Of a stretch of DNA of 64,000 nt, positions 9,259 through 18,864 are shown one piece after another. Under the pieces are notes generated by a model. The model ran no database searches. It was not told where the DNA came from and was given only the letters and a program-made list of their open reading frames with translations. The first letter of the stretch is position 1. Each line of letters opens with the position of its first letter. This DNA is from Rhodobiaceae bacterium (GTDB taxonomy: Bacteria; Pseudomonadota; Alphaproteobacteria; RS24). The stretch spans positions 47,704 through 111,703 of the forward strand of contig PBLK01000016.1 in assembly GCA_002721725.1 (NCBI GenBank), written 5' to 3'. Made by a program: the position numbers and the translations under genes.

Positions 9259-10290
9259 ATGTCGCAAGATGACCCACAAGACCAACCGGCCGAGGAACAC
9301 CCCGGCATAAATGCGGCTTATGAGCGGTCGCAAAAGCATGAAAACGTAGGCATGCGCGCTTTGGCCGGTTTGTTTCTGTTGGAGCATGAATTTCGCCGCG
9401 TGCCCGGACAACCGCATTTGGCGCGCCTCGTTGTCAACCGCTTGAACCGTTTCGCGCCCTTCGACTGCGCGGTTTTCTGGACCAGCAGCCGGCGCGGCAA
9501 GGTGTATGATGTCACCATTTCCGGCGTCATTAAAAGCAAAGATACCAAGCCTATTCTAAGCTGGGGTCGCAATTTGGGCACATGGCTCAACAAGACCGGC
9601 TATGGCAATACGCAAATCACGCCGGTCATGGTCGATTCGGAAAACAGCATGGCCAATTGGCCAGAAAACCTGCCGAAATCAGGACTATATGTGCCGCTGC
9701 GCGGGCAAGACGGCAAGTTGCGCGGCGGTTTGGTTTTGCTGCGTGCCATGCCCTGGGCGCAACCTATTCGCATCATGCTGGACCAATTGGCCGAAGCGGC
9801 GGCCTATACGGTCGACGCGCTGGAGGCGGGCGTGCACGGGCGCAACGCCAAGCGCGGCGGGCTTGGAAAACATCTCACGGGTTTTGCTGCCATTACTCTT
9901 TTAGCTTTGAGTTTTTTTATACCGGTACCGGTCAATGTGGAAGTGCCGGCCAGGCTGGCCGTCTCGGCCAGCCAAGCCAATGTGCCGCGCGGGCCCGCAC
10001 AAATTGATATGCGCGTACCACCGCAAGGGGCAATGGCTTTGCGGCCCGGCTCGCGCCTCACGACCAAATTTCAGAACACCGAATATGAGTTGGAGGTCGA
10101 GCACATCACGCCGTGGTTAGCCGGTCTTTTTGCCGACCGGCAATTACGCGCCCGCTTCATCGCTGCGCCTGACGGTTTGGCCCCACCGGCTTTGACCAGC
10201 ATCACCATCGAAAACGCTTCCATGCCCCTGCCGCTCTATTTATTGCGTGGGCCGATCGCTGTGATGCGCGGACTTATGGGGCTGGAGTAA
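9259..10290 (+). CDS. GAF-like domain plus single TM plus truncated HlyD/lipoyl-like domain protein
   Basis: ATG at MSQDDPQD preferred over the listed TTG; GAF-like half (LNRFAPFDCAVFWTSSRRGKVYDVTISG), TM HLTGFAAITLLALSFFIPVPVNVEVPARLAVSASQ, lipoyl-like strands after. Confidence 0.55.
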   Translation: MSQDDPQDQPAEEHPGINAAYERSQKHENVGMRALAGLFLLEHEFRRVPGQPHLARLVVNRLNRFAPFDCAVFWTSSRRGKVYDVTISGVIKSKDTKPILSWGRNLGTWLNKTGYGNTQITPVMVDSENSMANWPENLPKSGLYVPLRGQDGKLRGGLVLLRAMPWAQPIRIMLDQLAEAAAYTVDALEAGVHGRNAKRGGLGKHLTGFAAITLLALSFFIPVPVNVEVPARLAVSASQANVPRGPAQIDMRVPPQGAMALRPGSRLTTKFQNTEYELEVEHITPWLAGLFADRQLRARFIAAPDGLAPPALTSITIENASMPLPLYLLRGPIAVMRGLMGLE

Positions 10291-11095
10291 GCTGCTCGAC
10301 CAGTGCTTTCACGGCGCGCGGCGTTGACGCACCAGCGCAGACCAAAAGGTTATTTTCGATAAACAAACGTTGGTCGGCTGCATAATATTGCGCCAGGGCC
10401 GGATGGGTGAGGAACTCCATGCCGCGGCTGTCGGGGCGGTGCGGCATTTCATTCAATAAAATAAAATCGGCCTGAGCGACTAGCGCATTTTCCAAAGACA
10501 CTCGACGCATGGTGCCAGCCGTCTCATTGCGTCCCAAATTAATTCCGCCAGCACGGTTGATAATATCGTCGAGATTATGGCCAAACCCGGCTGTCAAATT
10601 TCGCCTTTGGAGCGGTAAAATACGCGGTGCGGTTTTCGGTTTTTCAATTGCTGCAATATCGGCATCGAGTTGGGCCAGATAGGCACGCGCTTCATCGACG
10701 CGGCCTATGGCTTGGCCCAAATCAACTATTTCTGCACGGGCGGCTGCGAAATTTTTCGCCGAATCGAGAGCCACAATGCGAAAACCCAGCCGTTCAATCA
10801 GCGCATTGCGAAGCGGGTCAGACCAGCTGGAAACAATAACAACATCGGGCTGCAGATCAACCAATGACTCAATCTGCCCGTCACTGACGGGAAATTGATG
10901 TGCCGCCTCTGCATGCGCCGACAAATCGGGGTCGCGTGATAAATGGGTGAGGGCGGCGATTTGGCTTTTGGCCGCAAAAGCCATCAGATAAGGGTCGGCG
11001 CATAAATTGAGGCTGACAAGGCGAGGCAAACCAGAGGCGGAAAAAGCCGCAGGTGAGAGGCTGAAGCAGACAAGAAAGCTGAGCAAAAGGCGCAT
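10274..11095 (-). CDS. ABC transporter periplasmic substrate-binding protein (BtuF/FecB-like)
   Basis: Signal peptide; PRLVSLNLCADPYLMAFA, QIESLVDLQPDVVIVSSWSDP, NLDDIINRAGGINLG. Next to a FecCD permease and cobalamin riboswitch. Confidence 0.8.
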   Translation of the reverse strand: MRLLLSFLVCFSLSPAAFSASGLPRLVSLNLCADPYLMAFAAKSQIAALTHLSRDPDLSAHAEAAHQFPVSDGQIESLVDLQPDVVIVSSWSDPLRNALIERLGFRIVALDSAKNFAAARAEIVDLGQAIGRVDEARAYLAQLDADIAAIEKPKTAPRILPLQRRNLTAGFGHNLDDIINRAGGINLGRNETAGTMRRVSLENALVAQADFILLNEMPHRPDSRGMEFLTHPALAQYYAADQRLFIENNLLVCAGASTPRAVKALVEQLTPAP

Positions 11096-11183
11096 AGCGC
11101 AGCTTTACCCGTTTTACCCGCTTTGTCCATATTGCCATCATTCGTCTGTTGCGCCGCATGGGCGTCGGGGCTAGCTTGGCGGC

Positions 11184-12191
11184 ATGAAAAAGCGCCATCT
11201 TTACCCGCTGCTGTTTGCGACCCTTTTTATCAGCGCCGCCATGTCGCTTATGGTCGGTGATGTCACCGTCAATATTTCTGCCATGCTTGACTGGCTTGGC
11301 GGAAGTGCCACCGAAGAAGAGGCTTTTTATAAAATCCTATTTGAGCAAATCCGCGGCCCACGCATTGTTTTGGCCGCCATGACGGGCTTTGTATTGGGCC
11401 TGGCCGGTGCAGCGGTACAAGGACTGTTTCGCAATCCATTGGCCGAGCCCGGCTTATTGGGGGCATCGAATGGCGCAGCATTGGGCGCGGTTATGGTGAT
11501 TTATTCCGGCCTCGCCACCACATTATCATTTGCTGTGCCCTTGGCGGCGGCATTGATGGCACTGTTATCGGTCTTAATTTTGCTGGCTTTGGCCGGAAAA
11601 GGCGCGTCAAGCTTGCGGCTCATTTTGGCCGGCTTCGCGGTATCGGCTTTTGCCGGCGCCGCCATTGCGCTTGCGCTTAATCTCAGTCCCAATTATTTCG
11701 CCGCGCTGGAAATTGCCTTTTGGTTATTGGGCGCGGTGGAAAACCGCAGCTGGCTGCATGTCGCACTGGCAGCGCCCGGCGCGGTGCTTGGTTGTCTCTT
11801 AATGTGGCGCGCCGCACGACCGCTTGACGGGCTGTCATTGGGCGAAGAAGTGGCGCGCTCGCTCGGCATAAATATGGTGCGGCTGCGCTTGCAAATTTCC
11901 ATTGGCTTGGCGCTGGCTGTCGGCGCGGTGGTGTCGGTCACCGGTGTTATCGGTTTTGTCGGCCTCTTGGCACCGCATTTGGTGCGCCCGCTGACCGGCG
12001 CCTTGCCGTCCAAAACGCTTTTGCCCGCCGCGCTTTTGGGCGCGATATTATTGGTGCTGGCTGACAGCTTTATTCGCGCCGTTCCAACCCCCACTGAGTT
12101 AAAGCTGGGCGTGGTCACCGCCTTTTTGGGCGTGCCGCTGCTTTTGGCGCTGCTGACGCGCCCCGGCGCAAGTCTGTTGAACGAACAGTAA
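11184..12191 (+). CDS. FecCD/BtuC-family ABC transporter permease
   Basis: RGPRIVLAAMTGFVLGLAGAAVQGLFRNPLAEPGLLGASNGAALGAV, TGVIGFVGLLAPHLVRPLTG. Confidence 0.9.
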   Translation: MKKRHLYPLLFATLFISAAMSLMVGDVTVNISAMLDWLGGSATEEEAFYKILFEQIRGPRIVLAAMTGFVLGLAGAAVQGLFRNPLAEPGLLGASNGAALGAVMVIYSGLATTLSFAVPLAAALMALLSVLILLALAGKGASSLRLILAGFAVSAFAGAAIALALNLSPNYFAALEIAFWLLGAVENRSWLHVALAAPGAVLGCLLMWRAARPLDGLSLGEEVARSLGINMVRLRLQISIGLALAVGAVVSVTGVIGFVGLLAPHLVRPLTGALPSKTLLPAALLGAILLVLADSFIRAVPTPTELKLGVVTAFLGVPLLLALLTRPGASLLNEQ

Positions 12192-12204
12192 AATCACGCT
12201 ACAT

Positions 12205-12400
12205 ATTTTTCGCGGACAAGGTGCCCCGTAACAGGGGGTAAAAGGGAATGTCGTGCGGTGTGTCTGTTTAGACAGGTTACACACCAAATCGACAGCTGCT
12301 CCCGCAACTGTCAGCGGATAGGAAACGGCCAATTTGCCACTCTTTTTAAGGGGAAGGCGGCCCGACTCCGATGACCCGCAAGCCAGGAAACCTGCCTTGA
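12205..12400 (+). promoter_or_regulatory. Cobalamin (B12) riboswitch
   Basis: GGTGCCCCGTAACAGGGGGTAAAAGGGAA ... GCTGCTCCCGCAACTGTCAGCGG ... GCCACT ... GGGGAAGGC ... B12 box AGCCAGGAAACCTGCC; upstream of a TonB receptor. Confidence 0.95.
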
Positions 12401-12522
12401 CCGGTCGTTTTTTCGCATGGGGCGGGATGTACCCGAGCGAAGCGGAACCTCCGTTAAAGACGACAGATGGAACCCGCTGCGGGCCGGTTTGGCGCGCGGC
12501 AAAACTCTGTGTGGAGGCAAAA

Positions 12523-14355
12523 ATGAAGAAGCAACTTACTATCGGCCTATTGGCCGCTTTAACCCTAACATCGCCCGTATGGGCCGAGGAGGTCGACGAG
12601 ATTGTCGTCTCGGCCACCGGCATTCCGACGCCTATTTCGCAAATTGGCGCATCGGTCGATGTCATTTCGGCGGAAGACTTAGAGAAGCAGCAAATCACAT
12701 ATTTGCAGGATGCGCTGAAACTGAAAGGAATTAACGTGCCGCAAAACGGTGGGCCGGGCACTCTCTCAAATTTATTCTTGAGAGGACTGCCCGGGAAGTA
12801 CTCAGCTTTAATAGTAGATGGAATTTCCATGTTCGATTCAGGTTCCAACCAAGTGCTATGGAACGATGTTATCGCAGACGGCGTAGCACAAGTGGAAATT
12901 TTGCGAGGATCACAGGGCGTTCTTTATGGCTCCAACAGTATTGCAGGCGTGATTTCACAATTCAGTGCTATTGGCGGTGACACAACAAATAAAGTGCGCC
13001 TGGAAGCTGGTGGGATGGGGACGCAACGCCTGACATTAGCAGGCAAAGGAGCAAATCGCGTTCTAGATTACGGTTACGCACTTTCAAGTTTCTCGGCAGA
13101 TAGTATTTCAGCCTCAAGTAATCCATTAGAAGGAGCTACTTCCTTAGAAAAGGACGCTTACAAAAACAGAACTATCAATGCCAAGGCTAGTGTCACGATA
13201 AATGAATCCAGCGCTGTTTCTTTTGTTTTCCGGCAAGCCGCAGGTGAGTTGGACAAAGATGGCTTTTCCTCTGATGCTCAAGGCATATCTGAGGATTTCA
13301 AGCGTTCTACATTGGGAATCGCTATTGACACTGAAGTCGGTGCTTGGCAGCACCATCTTGGGTTAAGCGACTATGATGCCAACGTAGATGATTTTTCTGC
13401 TGGAAATAAAACAGGAGAACGATTGGCTGGCCGGAAAAGTATTGATTATCGCGGGGTCTTAGCGCTTGCTGAGGGTGTGGATATTATTGTTGGCGCAGAA
13501 AATACAACCGATGAGTTTGAAAACACAGACTCGGGTTTTTCCAGTTTTGCCAAGGCTGAGGTTGATGTTTCGGGTATTTATACCCTCGTCCAATGGGAAC
13601 CGGTCAGTCCGCTGAATTTAACAATCGCTCTTCGTCAAGATGATCACGAATTATTTGGGTCTCAAGATACTTATCGCGCAACAGTTTCTTACGATGCAGG
13701 AAACTCGTTGGCTTTACGAGCTGCGCATGGTTCAGGATATCGGGCGCCTAGTTTAAGTGAATTATACCTGGCGTTTTATGGCAACGCGGATTTACAGCCG
13801 GAAACGAGTATCAGCTCGGAGGTGGGATTTGATTGGTTGATTTCGAATCGGGCTTTTGTGTCGGCTACTGCATTCAACATCGAGGTGGATGATATTATTG
13901 GTTATGACCCTGCCACTTATAAAAATATCCAGATCTCCGGAGTTTCTGAAATATCTGGTTTAGAAATCGGGGCGCAGTATTCGCCCTCTGGGAAAGTTAT
14001 CTTAACACTTGATGCTGCCTATACTGATAGTAAAAAACCAAATGCCGCGGGTGGCGGCAGTTTACAGCGTGAAGTACGTGTGCCTCGCCATCAAATTGGT
14101 TTGACAGGAGAGTACTCAGTCAACAAACGCCTGAGTTTAGGAGCCAGCCTGCGCGCTGTTCGCGATACTCTGGATTTTGGTAATATAGAACTTGATGATT
14201 ATACACTTGTTAATTTTCGTGCGAATTATGAGGTAAATAAATATACGTCGGCTTATTTTCGAATAGAGAATGCTACTAACGAAGATTATGAAATTGTCGA
14301 TGGCTATTCGACCCCTGACCGCGAATTTTACTTTGGAATCACGCGGAAGTTTTGA
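12523..14355 (+). CDS. TonB-dependent receptor, BtuB-like (vitamin B12)
   Basis: ATG at MKKQLTIGLLAALTLTSPVWAEEVDEIVVSATGIPTPISQIGASVDVIS; plug motif VEILRGSQGVLYGSNSIAGVI; C-terminal YFGITRKF; directly after the B12 riboswitch. The listed ORF start (12334) lies inside the riboswitch. Confidence 0.9.
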   Translation: MKKQLTIGLLAALTLTSPVWAEEVDEIVVSATGIPTPISQIGASVDVISAEDLEKQQITYLQDALKLKGINVPQNGGPGTLSNLFLRGLPGKYSALIVDGISMFDSGSNQVLWNDVIADGVAQVEILRGSQGVLYGSNSIAGVISQFSAIGGDTTNKVRLEAGGMGTQRLTLAGKGANRVLDYGYALSSFSADSISASSNPLEGATSLEKDAYKNRTINAKASVTINESSAVSFVFRQAAGELDKDGFSSDAQGISEDFKRSTLGIAIDTEVGAWQHHLGLSDYDANVDDFSAGNKTGERLAGRKSIDYRGVLALAEGVDIIVGAENTTDEFENTDSGFSSFAKAEVDVSGIYTLVQWEPVSPLNLTIALRQDDHELFGSQDTYRATVSYDAGNSLALRAAHGSGYRAPSLSELYLAFYGNADLQPETSISSEVGFDWLISNRAFVSATAFNIEVDDIIGYDPATYKNIQISGVSEISGLEIGAQYSPSGKVILTLDAAYTDSKKPNAAGGGSLQREVRVPRHQIGLTGEYSVNKRLSLGASLRAVRDTLDFGNIELDDYTLVNFRANYEVNKYTSAYFRIENATNEDYEIVDGYSTPDREFYFGITRKF

Positions 14356-14559
14356 GTAGTAAAAAAGTGTCCATGAGATCCGTTCCTTCAAAAACTCGTG
14401 CCTTGAACTTGCTTACGTTTCGAAACTTTGGGTTCCAATTCGTCATTAGGCCGTTCGGAGGAGACTGGGTTGCTAAGTGTCAGAGATTCTTTGCACTTGG
14501 GGCCTAATAAATGTTTTTATCCACTGAGGAAGTTCACATTAGCCGGTATTGGTCACATC

Positions 14560-15321
14560 ATGCTTTGTCTTGCTGATATTCAATTAATGGTTGGTGAAAA
14601 GCGCGTTTTGCAAAATGTGTCCGCGCATTTTCCTGCCGGCCAAGTAACGGGCGTTATTGGGCCGAATGGGGCGGGCAAAACCTCACTCTTACGTGTCGCT
14701 GCCGGCCTGGCGCAAGTGGAGGCAGGCAGTGTTATAACGCGGGGCGATTTTTCAGATGCCCATTGGCGCGCCAAAAACATTGGCTATATGCCGCAATTTC
14801 AGTCTGTCGCATGGCCGCTTGCAGTGCGCGATGTTGTGGCATTGGGCTTGCTGCCGCTCAATTTTGGTTTGGCGGAAATCGAAAAGCGCGTCGATGCAGC
14901 ACTTGAGCGTTGCGGTATGGCGCGGTTTGCGACACGGCGTATAGATACGCTTTCGGGTGGCGAAAAAGCACGGGTTTATCTGGCGCGGCTTTTGGCGACC
15001 GGTGCACCGATTATGCTGCTCGATGAGCCGGTGCAATCGCTGGATGCGGCCGGCGCGCTTTCCATCATGCAGCTATTGCGGGCCGAAGCGCAGGCCGGAA
15101 AAGCGGTGATTGTGGTCATGCATGAGCTTAATTTGGCGCAGCAATTTTGCGAGGCGCTGGTCGTCATGCAAAACGGCACGGTAGCATTTGAGGGTCACGC
15201 ACAACACATCTTGTCGCCCGACCGCCTTCGGCCTATCTTCGGCGTTGAGTTCAAGCAGCTTGCCGGCGGCCATTTGGTGACGCAAGATGTACTCAATGAT
15301 AAAACCCTTAAGGAGGCCTGA
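14560..15321 (+). CDS. ABC transporter ATP-binding protein (BtuD/FecE-like)
   Basis: GPNGAGKTSLL Walker A, LSGGEKARVYLARLLA signature, MLLDEP Walker B, VMHELN H-loop; start at MLCLADIQLMVGEKRVLQ. Confidence 0.9.
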   Translation: MLCLADIQLMVGEKRVLQNVSAHFPAGQVTGVIGPNGAGKTSLLRVAAGLAQVEAGSVITRGDFSDAHWRAKNIGYMPQFQSVAWPLAVRDVVALGLLPLNFGLAEIEKRVDAALERCGMARFATRRIDTLSGGEKARVYLARLLATGAPIMLLDEPVQSLDAAGALSIMQLLRAEAQAGKAVIVVMHELNLAQQFCEALVVMQNGTVAFEGHAQHILSPDRLRPIFGVEFKQLAGGHLVTQDVLNDKTLKEA

Positions 15322-16082
15322 TGGCGCGTCTGGCGGTTGAAAATCTGGTCAAACGCTTCGGCGCATTGGAAGCAGTTAAAGGCGTGAACCTGTCTTTGGC
15401 GGCGGGACGCTCTTTGGCCCTCATCGGCCCAACGGCAGCGGGTAAATCGGTTTTCCTGAAATGCTTAGCTGGGCTTTATGCTCCGGAACAGGGTCGCATT
15501 CTCGTTGATCGCGCTGTTGTGGGGATTACTGATGAACGCCCCGCTGAATTAAATGACCGTATCGGCATGTTGTTTCAGCAAAATGCCCTGTTTGACAGCC
15601 TGCCGGTATGGGAAAACATCGCCTTTCGATTGATTGCCAATGGTATGGCGCGCGATGAAGCGCGGGTTAAAGCGGAAGCGTTATTGCCGCGCGTCGGCCT
15701 GCCGGCGGCTAATGCCGATTTGTTTCCCGCTGATTTATCAGGTGGTATGCAAAAACGCGTCGGCTTTGCCCGTGCCATCGCCACCGAGCCGGATATTTTA
15801 CTGCTTGATAATCCGACCGCCGGTCTCGACCCGATATTGGCGGCGCGCGTTGATGGTATGATTTCCGATTTGGCGCGCGAAAGTGGTGCTTGCGTGATTT
15901 CCGTGACTGGTAATATGGTCGGCATAACCGACGCTTATGACGAGATTGCCGTTATGCATGATGGCGTGCTGCGCTGGCACGGCGACGCCAAAGCGGCGGA
16001 AAGCGATGACAATGCCTGGCTGCGGCAATTGCTTGACGGCAGTCGCCAAGGACCAATATCAACCATGACTTCTGCTGCTTAA
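15321..16082 (+). CDS. ABC transporter ATP-binding protein, MlaF-like, with substituted catalytic residues
   Basis: Walker A GPTAAGKS, signature [16 protein letters not shown], Walker [14 protein letters not shown] (Asn at the usual Glu), H-loop region [10 protein letters not shown] (Gly at the usual His). TGATG overlap with the preceding gene. Confidence 0.85.
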   Translation: MARLAVENLVKRFGALEAVKGVNLSLAAGRSLALIGPTAAGKSVFLKCLAGLYAPEQGRILVDRAVVGITDERPAELNDRIGMLFQQNALFDSLPVWENIAFRLIANGMARDEARVKAEALLPRVGLPAANADLFPADLSGGMQKRVGFARAIATEPDILLLDNPTAGLDPILAARVDGMISDLARESGACVISVTGNMVGITDAYDEIAVMHDGVLRWHGDAKAAESDDNAWLRQLLDGSRQGPISTMTSAA

Positions 16083-16102
16083 ACATCAAGAGGAGATGCG
16101 TC

Positions 16103-16747
16103 ATGTTTGGATTGAAAAAAGCTGAAATGGTGGACCGGGAAGCGGCGCTGCCCGGGCGCGACATGCACATGCCGGTGCCAGAAAAGCATTTCGTGTTGGG
16201 CACGCTAATGGTTCCGCCTTGGCCTGACACCATGCAGACGGTGATTGTCGGCATGGGGTGTTTTTGGGGGGCGGAACGCAAATTTTGGCAAGCCGAAGGC
16301 GTGTTTTCAACGCAAGTCGGCTATGCGGCAGGCTTTACGCCCAATCCGAGTTATGAAGAAGTGTGCAGCGGCCAGACCGGCCATAATGAAGTGGTGCAAG
16401 TGGTGTTTGACCCGCAACTTATTTCCTTTGATGAAATTCTCCAAATTTTTTGGGAAAACCACGACCCGACGCAAGGCATGAGACAAGGCAATGATGTCGG
16501 CACGCAATATCGCTCCGGTATTTATTGTGTGAACGCGGCGCAAAAAGTGGCGGCCGAAAAAAGCCGCGATATGTTTCAAGACAAATTGCGAGCCGCCGGA
16601 TATGGTGACATCACGACCGAGATTGTCGATGCGCCGGCGTTTTATTATGCCGAGGATTACCACCAACAATACTTGGGCAAAAACCCCAATGGCTATTGTG
16701 GTATGGGCGGCACAGGCGTCAGCTGCCCGATAGGCTCGGAGGCTTAA
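16103..16747 (+). CDS. msrA: Peptide-methionine (S)-S-oxide reductase MsrA
   Basis: [70 protein letters not shown]. Confidence 0.95.
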   Translation: MFGLKKAEMVDREAALPGRDMHMPVPEKHFVLGTLMVPPWPDTMQTVIVGMGCFWGAERKFWQAEGVFSTQVGYAAGFTPNPSYEEVCSGQTGHNEVVQVVFDPQLISFDEILQIFWENHDPTQGMRQGNDVGTQYRSGIYCVNAAQKVAAEKSRDMFQDKLRAAGYGDITTEIVDAPAFYYAEDYHQQYLGKNPNGYCGMGGTGVSCPIGSEA

Positions 16748-16753
16748 CGCCCC

Positions 16754-18829
16754 TTAAAAATCATGAGAAAGCCGAGCCATGAAGCGCTGCCCCTCGCCGG
16801 GGAAATAGCGGTCATTACCGAACCATTTATCGGCTCGCTTGGCATATTCCTCATCAAACAGATTGTCGATGCGCAGGCTGAGGCGTGATTGCCCGGACAA
16901 AATAAGATCGGCGCTGATGGCGAAAATATTATGGCCGTCATATTCGGTGCTGTTTGAGGCATCCATGAAATAGCTGCCGACATGCTCCCAATCGACATTA
17001 ATATGGGTGCGCTCATTATATTTAAATCTTAGGCGAGTATTGGCCAGAGTTTCAGGGGCTCCGTCGACTGTATTGCCATCGGTTATCGTTTCTGCCGAGT
17101 TTGCGCCGGTCACATTGTTGTCAAAAGCATACTCATGCTGAGCATAAGTCAGTTGCGAAGCGATTGACCAGTCGCGAGCCAGCATCCAGTCCACGCTCAG
17201 TTCAATTCCCATATGATCGGTTTCGCCGTTAGCGACATAATTGTCACCAGCATCGCGGAAATGATAATTTTCCTTTTGCATCATAAATGCGGTCGCCTCA
17301 TATGATAGGCCTGGGTACACGGCGCGATAGCCGATTTCGAGACTGTCGAGCGTTTCTGAATCAATCGCACTGACATTTGGCGCGACGCCGTCTGTTCGAT
17401 TGCTGTCTCGCAGGCGATAGAGATCCGTGACTTGCGGTGCACGCGCGGCGCTTGCCCAATTGGCAAAAATACGACGATTATCGGCCAAGCGATGAACGAC
17501 CCCGAGCTTTGGAGAAATATCGGAAAAGTCGTCAGAGCGATCTGCTGGACGAAATAAGAAATCTCCCAAAACGCCCTGAGCCACAGTATTACTATTGGTC
17601 GCGTTATTTGTGTATTCGTAATCTGTAATTTCCCAGCGAAGACCAGTGGTGATATCAGTGGTCTCTGACAGAGACCAAACAGCGTGCACATAGGGTGCAA
17701 TCACTTGCGCTTCAACATCAAAATCATAGTGAGTGCCTGTAGGATATTTGGTTCCAAATACATTTGGGCTTGTCTGAACTTCGCTCAATTCGCCTTCGGT
17801 AAATTCAACATCAAGACCTGCGATATAGGACACCCACTCGGCATTGCGCGCATAGCTAGTTTGAACGCCGTAACTGTCATGACCATTTTGTTCCAGTGGG
17901 TCGCCGGGCAAAAAATGCATGCGGAAATCCATATCATTGCTCCGCAAATAAGGCGTCAAGGTCAGGGTTGCGCCGTCGGTTAGATCCGAAGTAATACGAA
18001 CATATAGTCGCGTTGCTGACGCGTCGCGGAATGCATTTGGATCTGAATTAGCGCGTGCGACGTCTTCGTCTTCATAGGATTGCGCATAGCCCGCGGTTTC
18101 TTGATTCAAATTCATATGCGCGACCGATAAACGGTAACCAGTACTGCCGTCTTGCCAAGCCGCTTCAAAGCGCGCCTTTTGCTGACCGAAACTTTGTGAA
18201 GCTCGATAACCCTCAGTTTCGCCATTTAAATCAAGCGCAAGGCGCGTCATATATTGGCCATGATCTTGCGCCGATTTTAACGACACGGCATGGCGACCGT
18301 AGGAGCCATAGGCAAAATCAGCGCTGGTGCCCGCTTCATCAAGCGGCGCGGAAATGAAGTTGACCAACCCGTGCACGGCATTGGAGCCATATAGGGCTGA
18401 GCCGGGCCCGCGCACCACCTCCACCGAACCTTCGGCTTGTGGCATGGCATCCATCAAGGCATTGACATTTGCAAAGCCGGGTGCGCGCATGGGAATACCG
18501 TCTTCCAAATAAAGAAACGAACCGGCACCGGCACCGCCGACCAGCACCGGCGAGCGAATGGCGGTCAAATGTTCTTGCCCGCTACCGCGATGAATATGCA
18601 CACCGGGCGCACGGTTGAGCATTTCGACGGGAAACAGATTGACGGTTTCAGACGGGTCAATAGTGGCAATATTGCCGGCATTGTCGATACGCAGGCTGTC
18701 CGACCGTGTGGTCGTGACAATCACTTCATCAACCACTGCGGTTTGCGCCACAGCGACCGGGCTGAGAGCCACAATGCCCAATAGTGTCGCGGTCCATAAA
18801 TATTTCGAAGAATTACTTTGCGAAATCAT
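16754..18829 (-). CDS. TonB-dependent receptor
   Basis: Signal peptide, TonB-box-like DEVIVTTTR, plug VEVVRGPGSALYGSNAVHGLVNFIS, C-terminal FMARLSHDF. Confidence 0.9.
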   Translation of the reverse strand: MISQSNSSKYLWTATLLGIVALSPVAVAQTAVVDEVIVTTTRSDSLRIDNAGNIATIDPSETVNLFPVEMLNRAPGVHIHRGSGQEHLTAIRSPVLVGGAGAGSFLYLEDGIPMRAPGFANVNALMDAMPQAEGSVEVVRGPGSALYGSNAVHGLVNFISAPLDEAGTSADFAYGSYGRHAVSLKSAQDHGQYMTRLALDLNGETEGYRASQSFGQQKARFEAAWQDGSTGYRLSVAHMNLNQETAGYAQSYEDEDVARANSDPNAFRDASATRLYVRITSDLTDGATLTLTPYLRSNDMDFRMHFLPGDPLEQNGHDSYGVQTSYARNAEWVSYIAGLDVEFTEGELSEVQTSPNVFGTKYPTGTHYDFDVEAQVIAPYVHAVWSLSETTDITTGLRWEITDYEYTNNATNSNTVAQGVLGDFLFRPADRSDDFSDISPKLGVVHRLADNRRIFANWASAARAPQVTDLYRLRDSNRTDGVAPNVSAIDSETLDSLEIGYRAVYPGLSYEATAFMMQKENYHFRDAGDNYVANGETDHMGIELSVDWMLARDWSIASQLTYAQHEYAFDNNVTGANSAETITDGNTVDGAPETLANTRLRFKYNERTHINVDWEHVGSYFMDASNSTEYDGHNIFAISADLILSGQSRLSLRIDNLFDEEYAKRADKWFGNDRYFPGEGQRFMARLSHDF

Positions 18830-18845
18830 ATCTGCCTCCCAAAAG

Positions 18846-18864
18846 GGCTAGGCAGTACCTAGCC
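18846..18864 (-). terminator. Hairpin overlapping the kdsD stop, possible terminator/attenuator before the TonB receptor
   Basis: Minus strand GGCTAGG-TACTG-CCTAGCC followed by CTTTT, just upstream of the receptor RBS (GGGAGG). Confidence 0.45.

Noticed and set aside
12334-12522. N-terminal extension of the BtuB-like ORF
   Set aside because: This segment is the 3' part of the B12 riboswitch and leader; the true start with signal peptide is ATG 12523.
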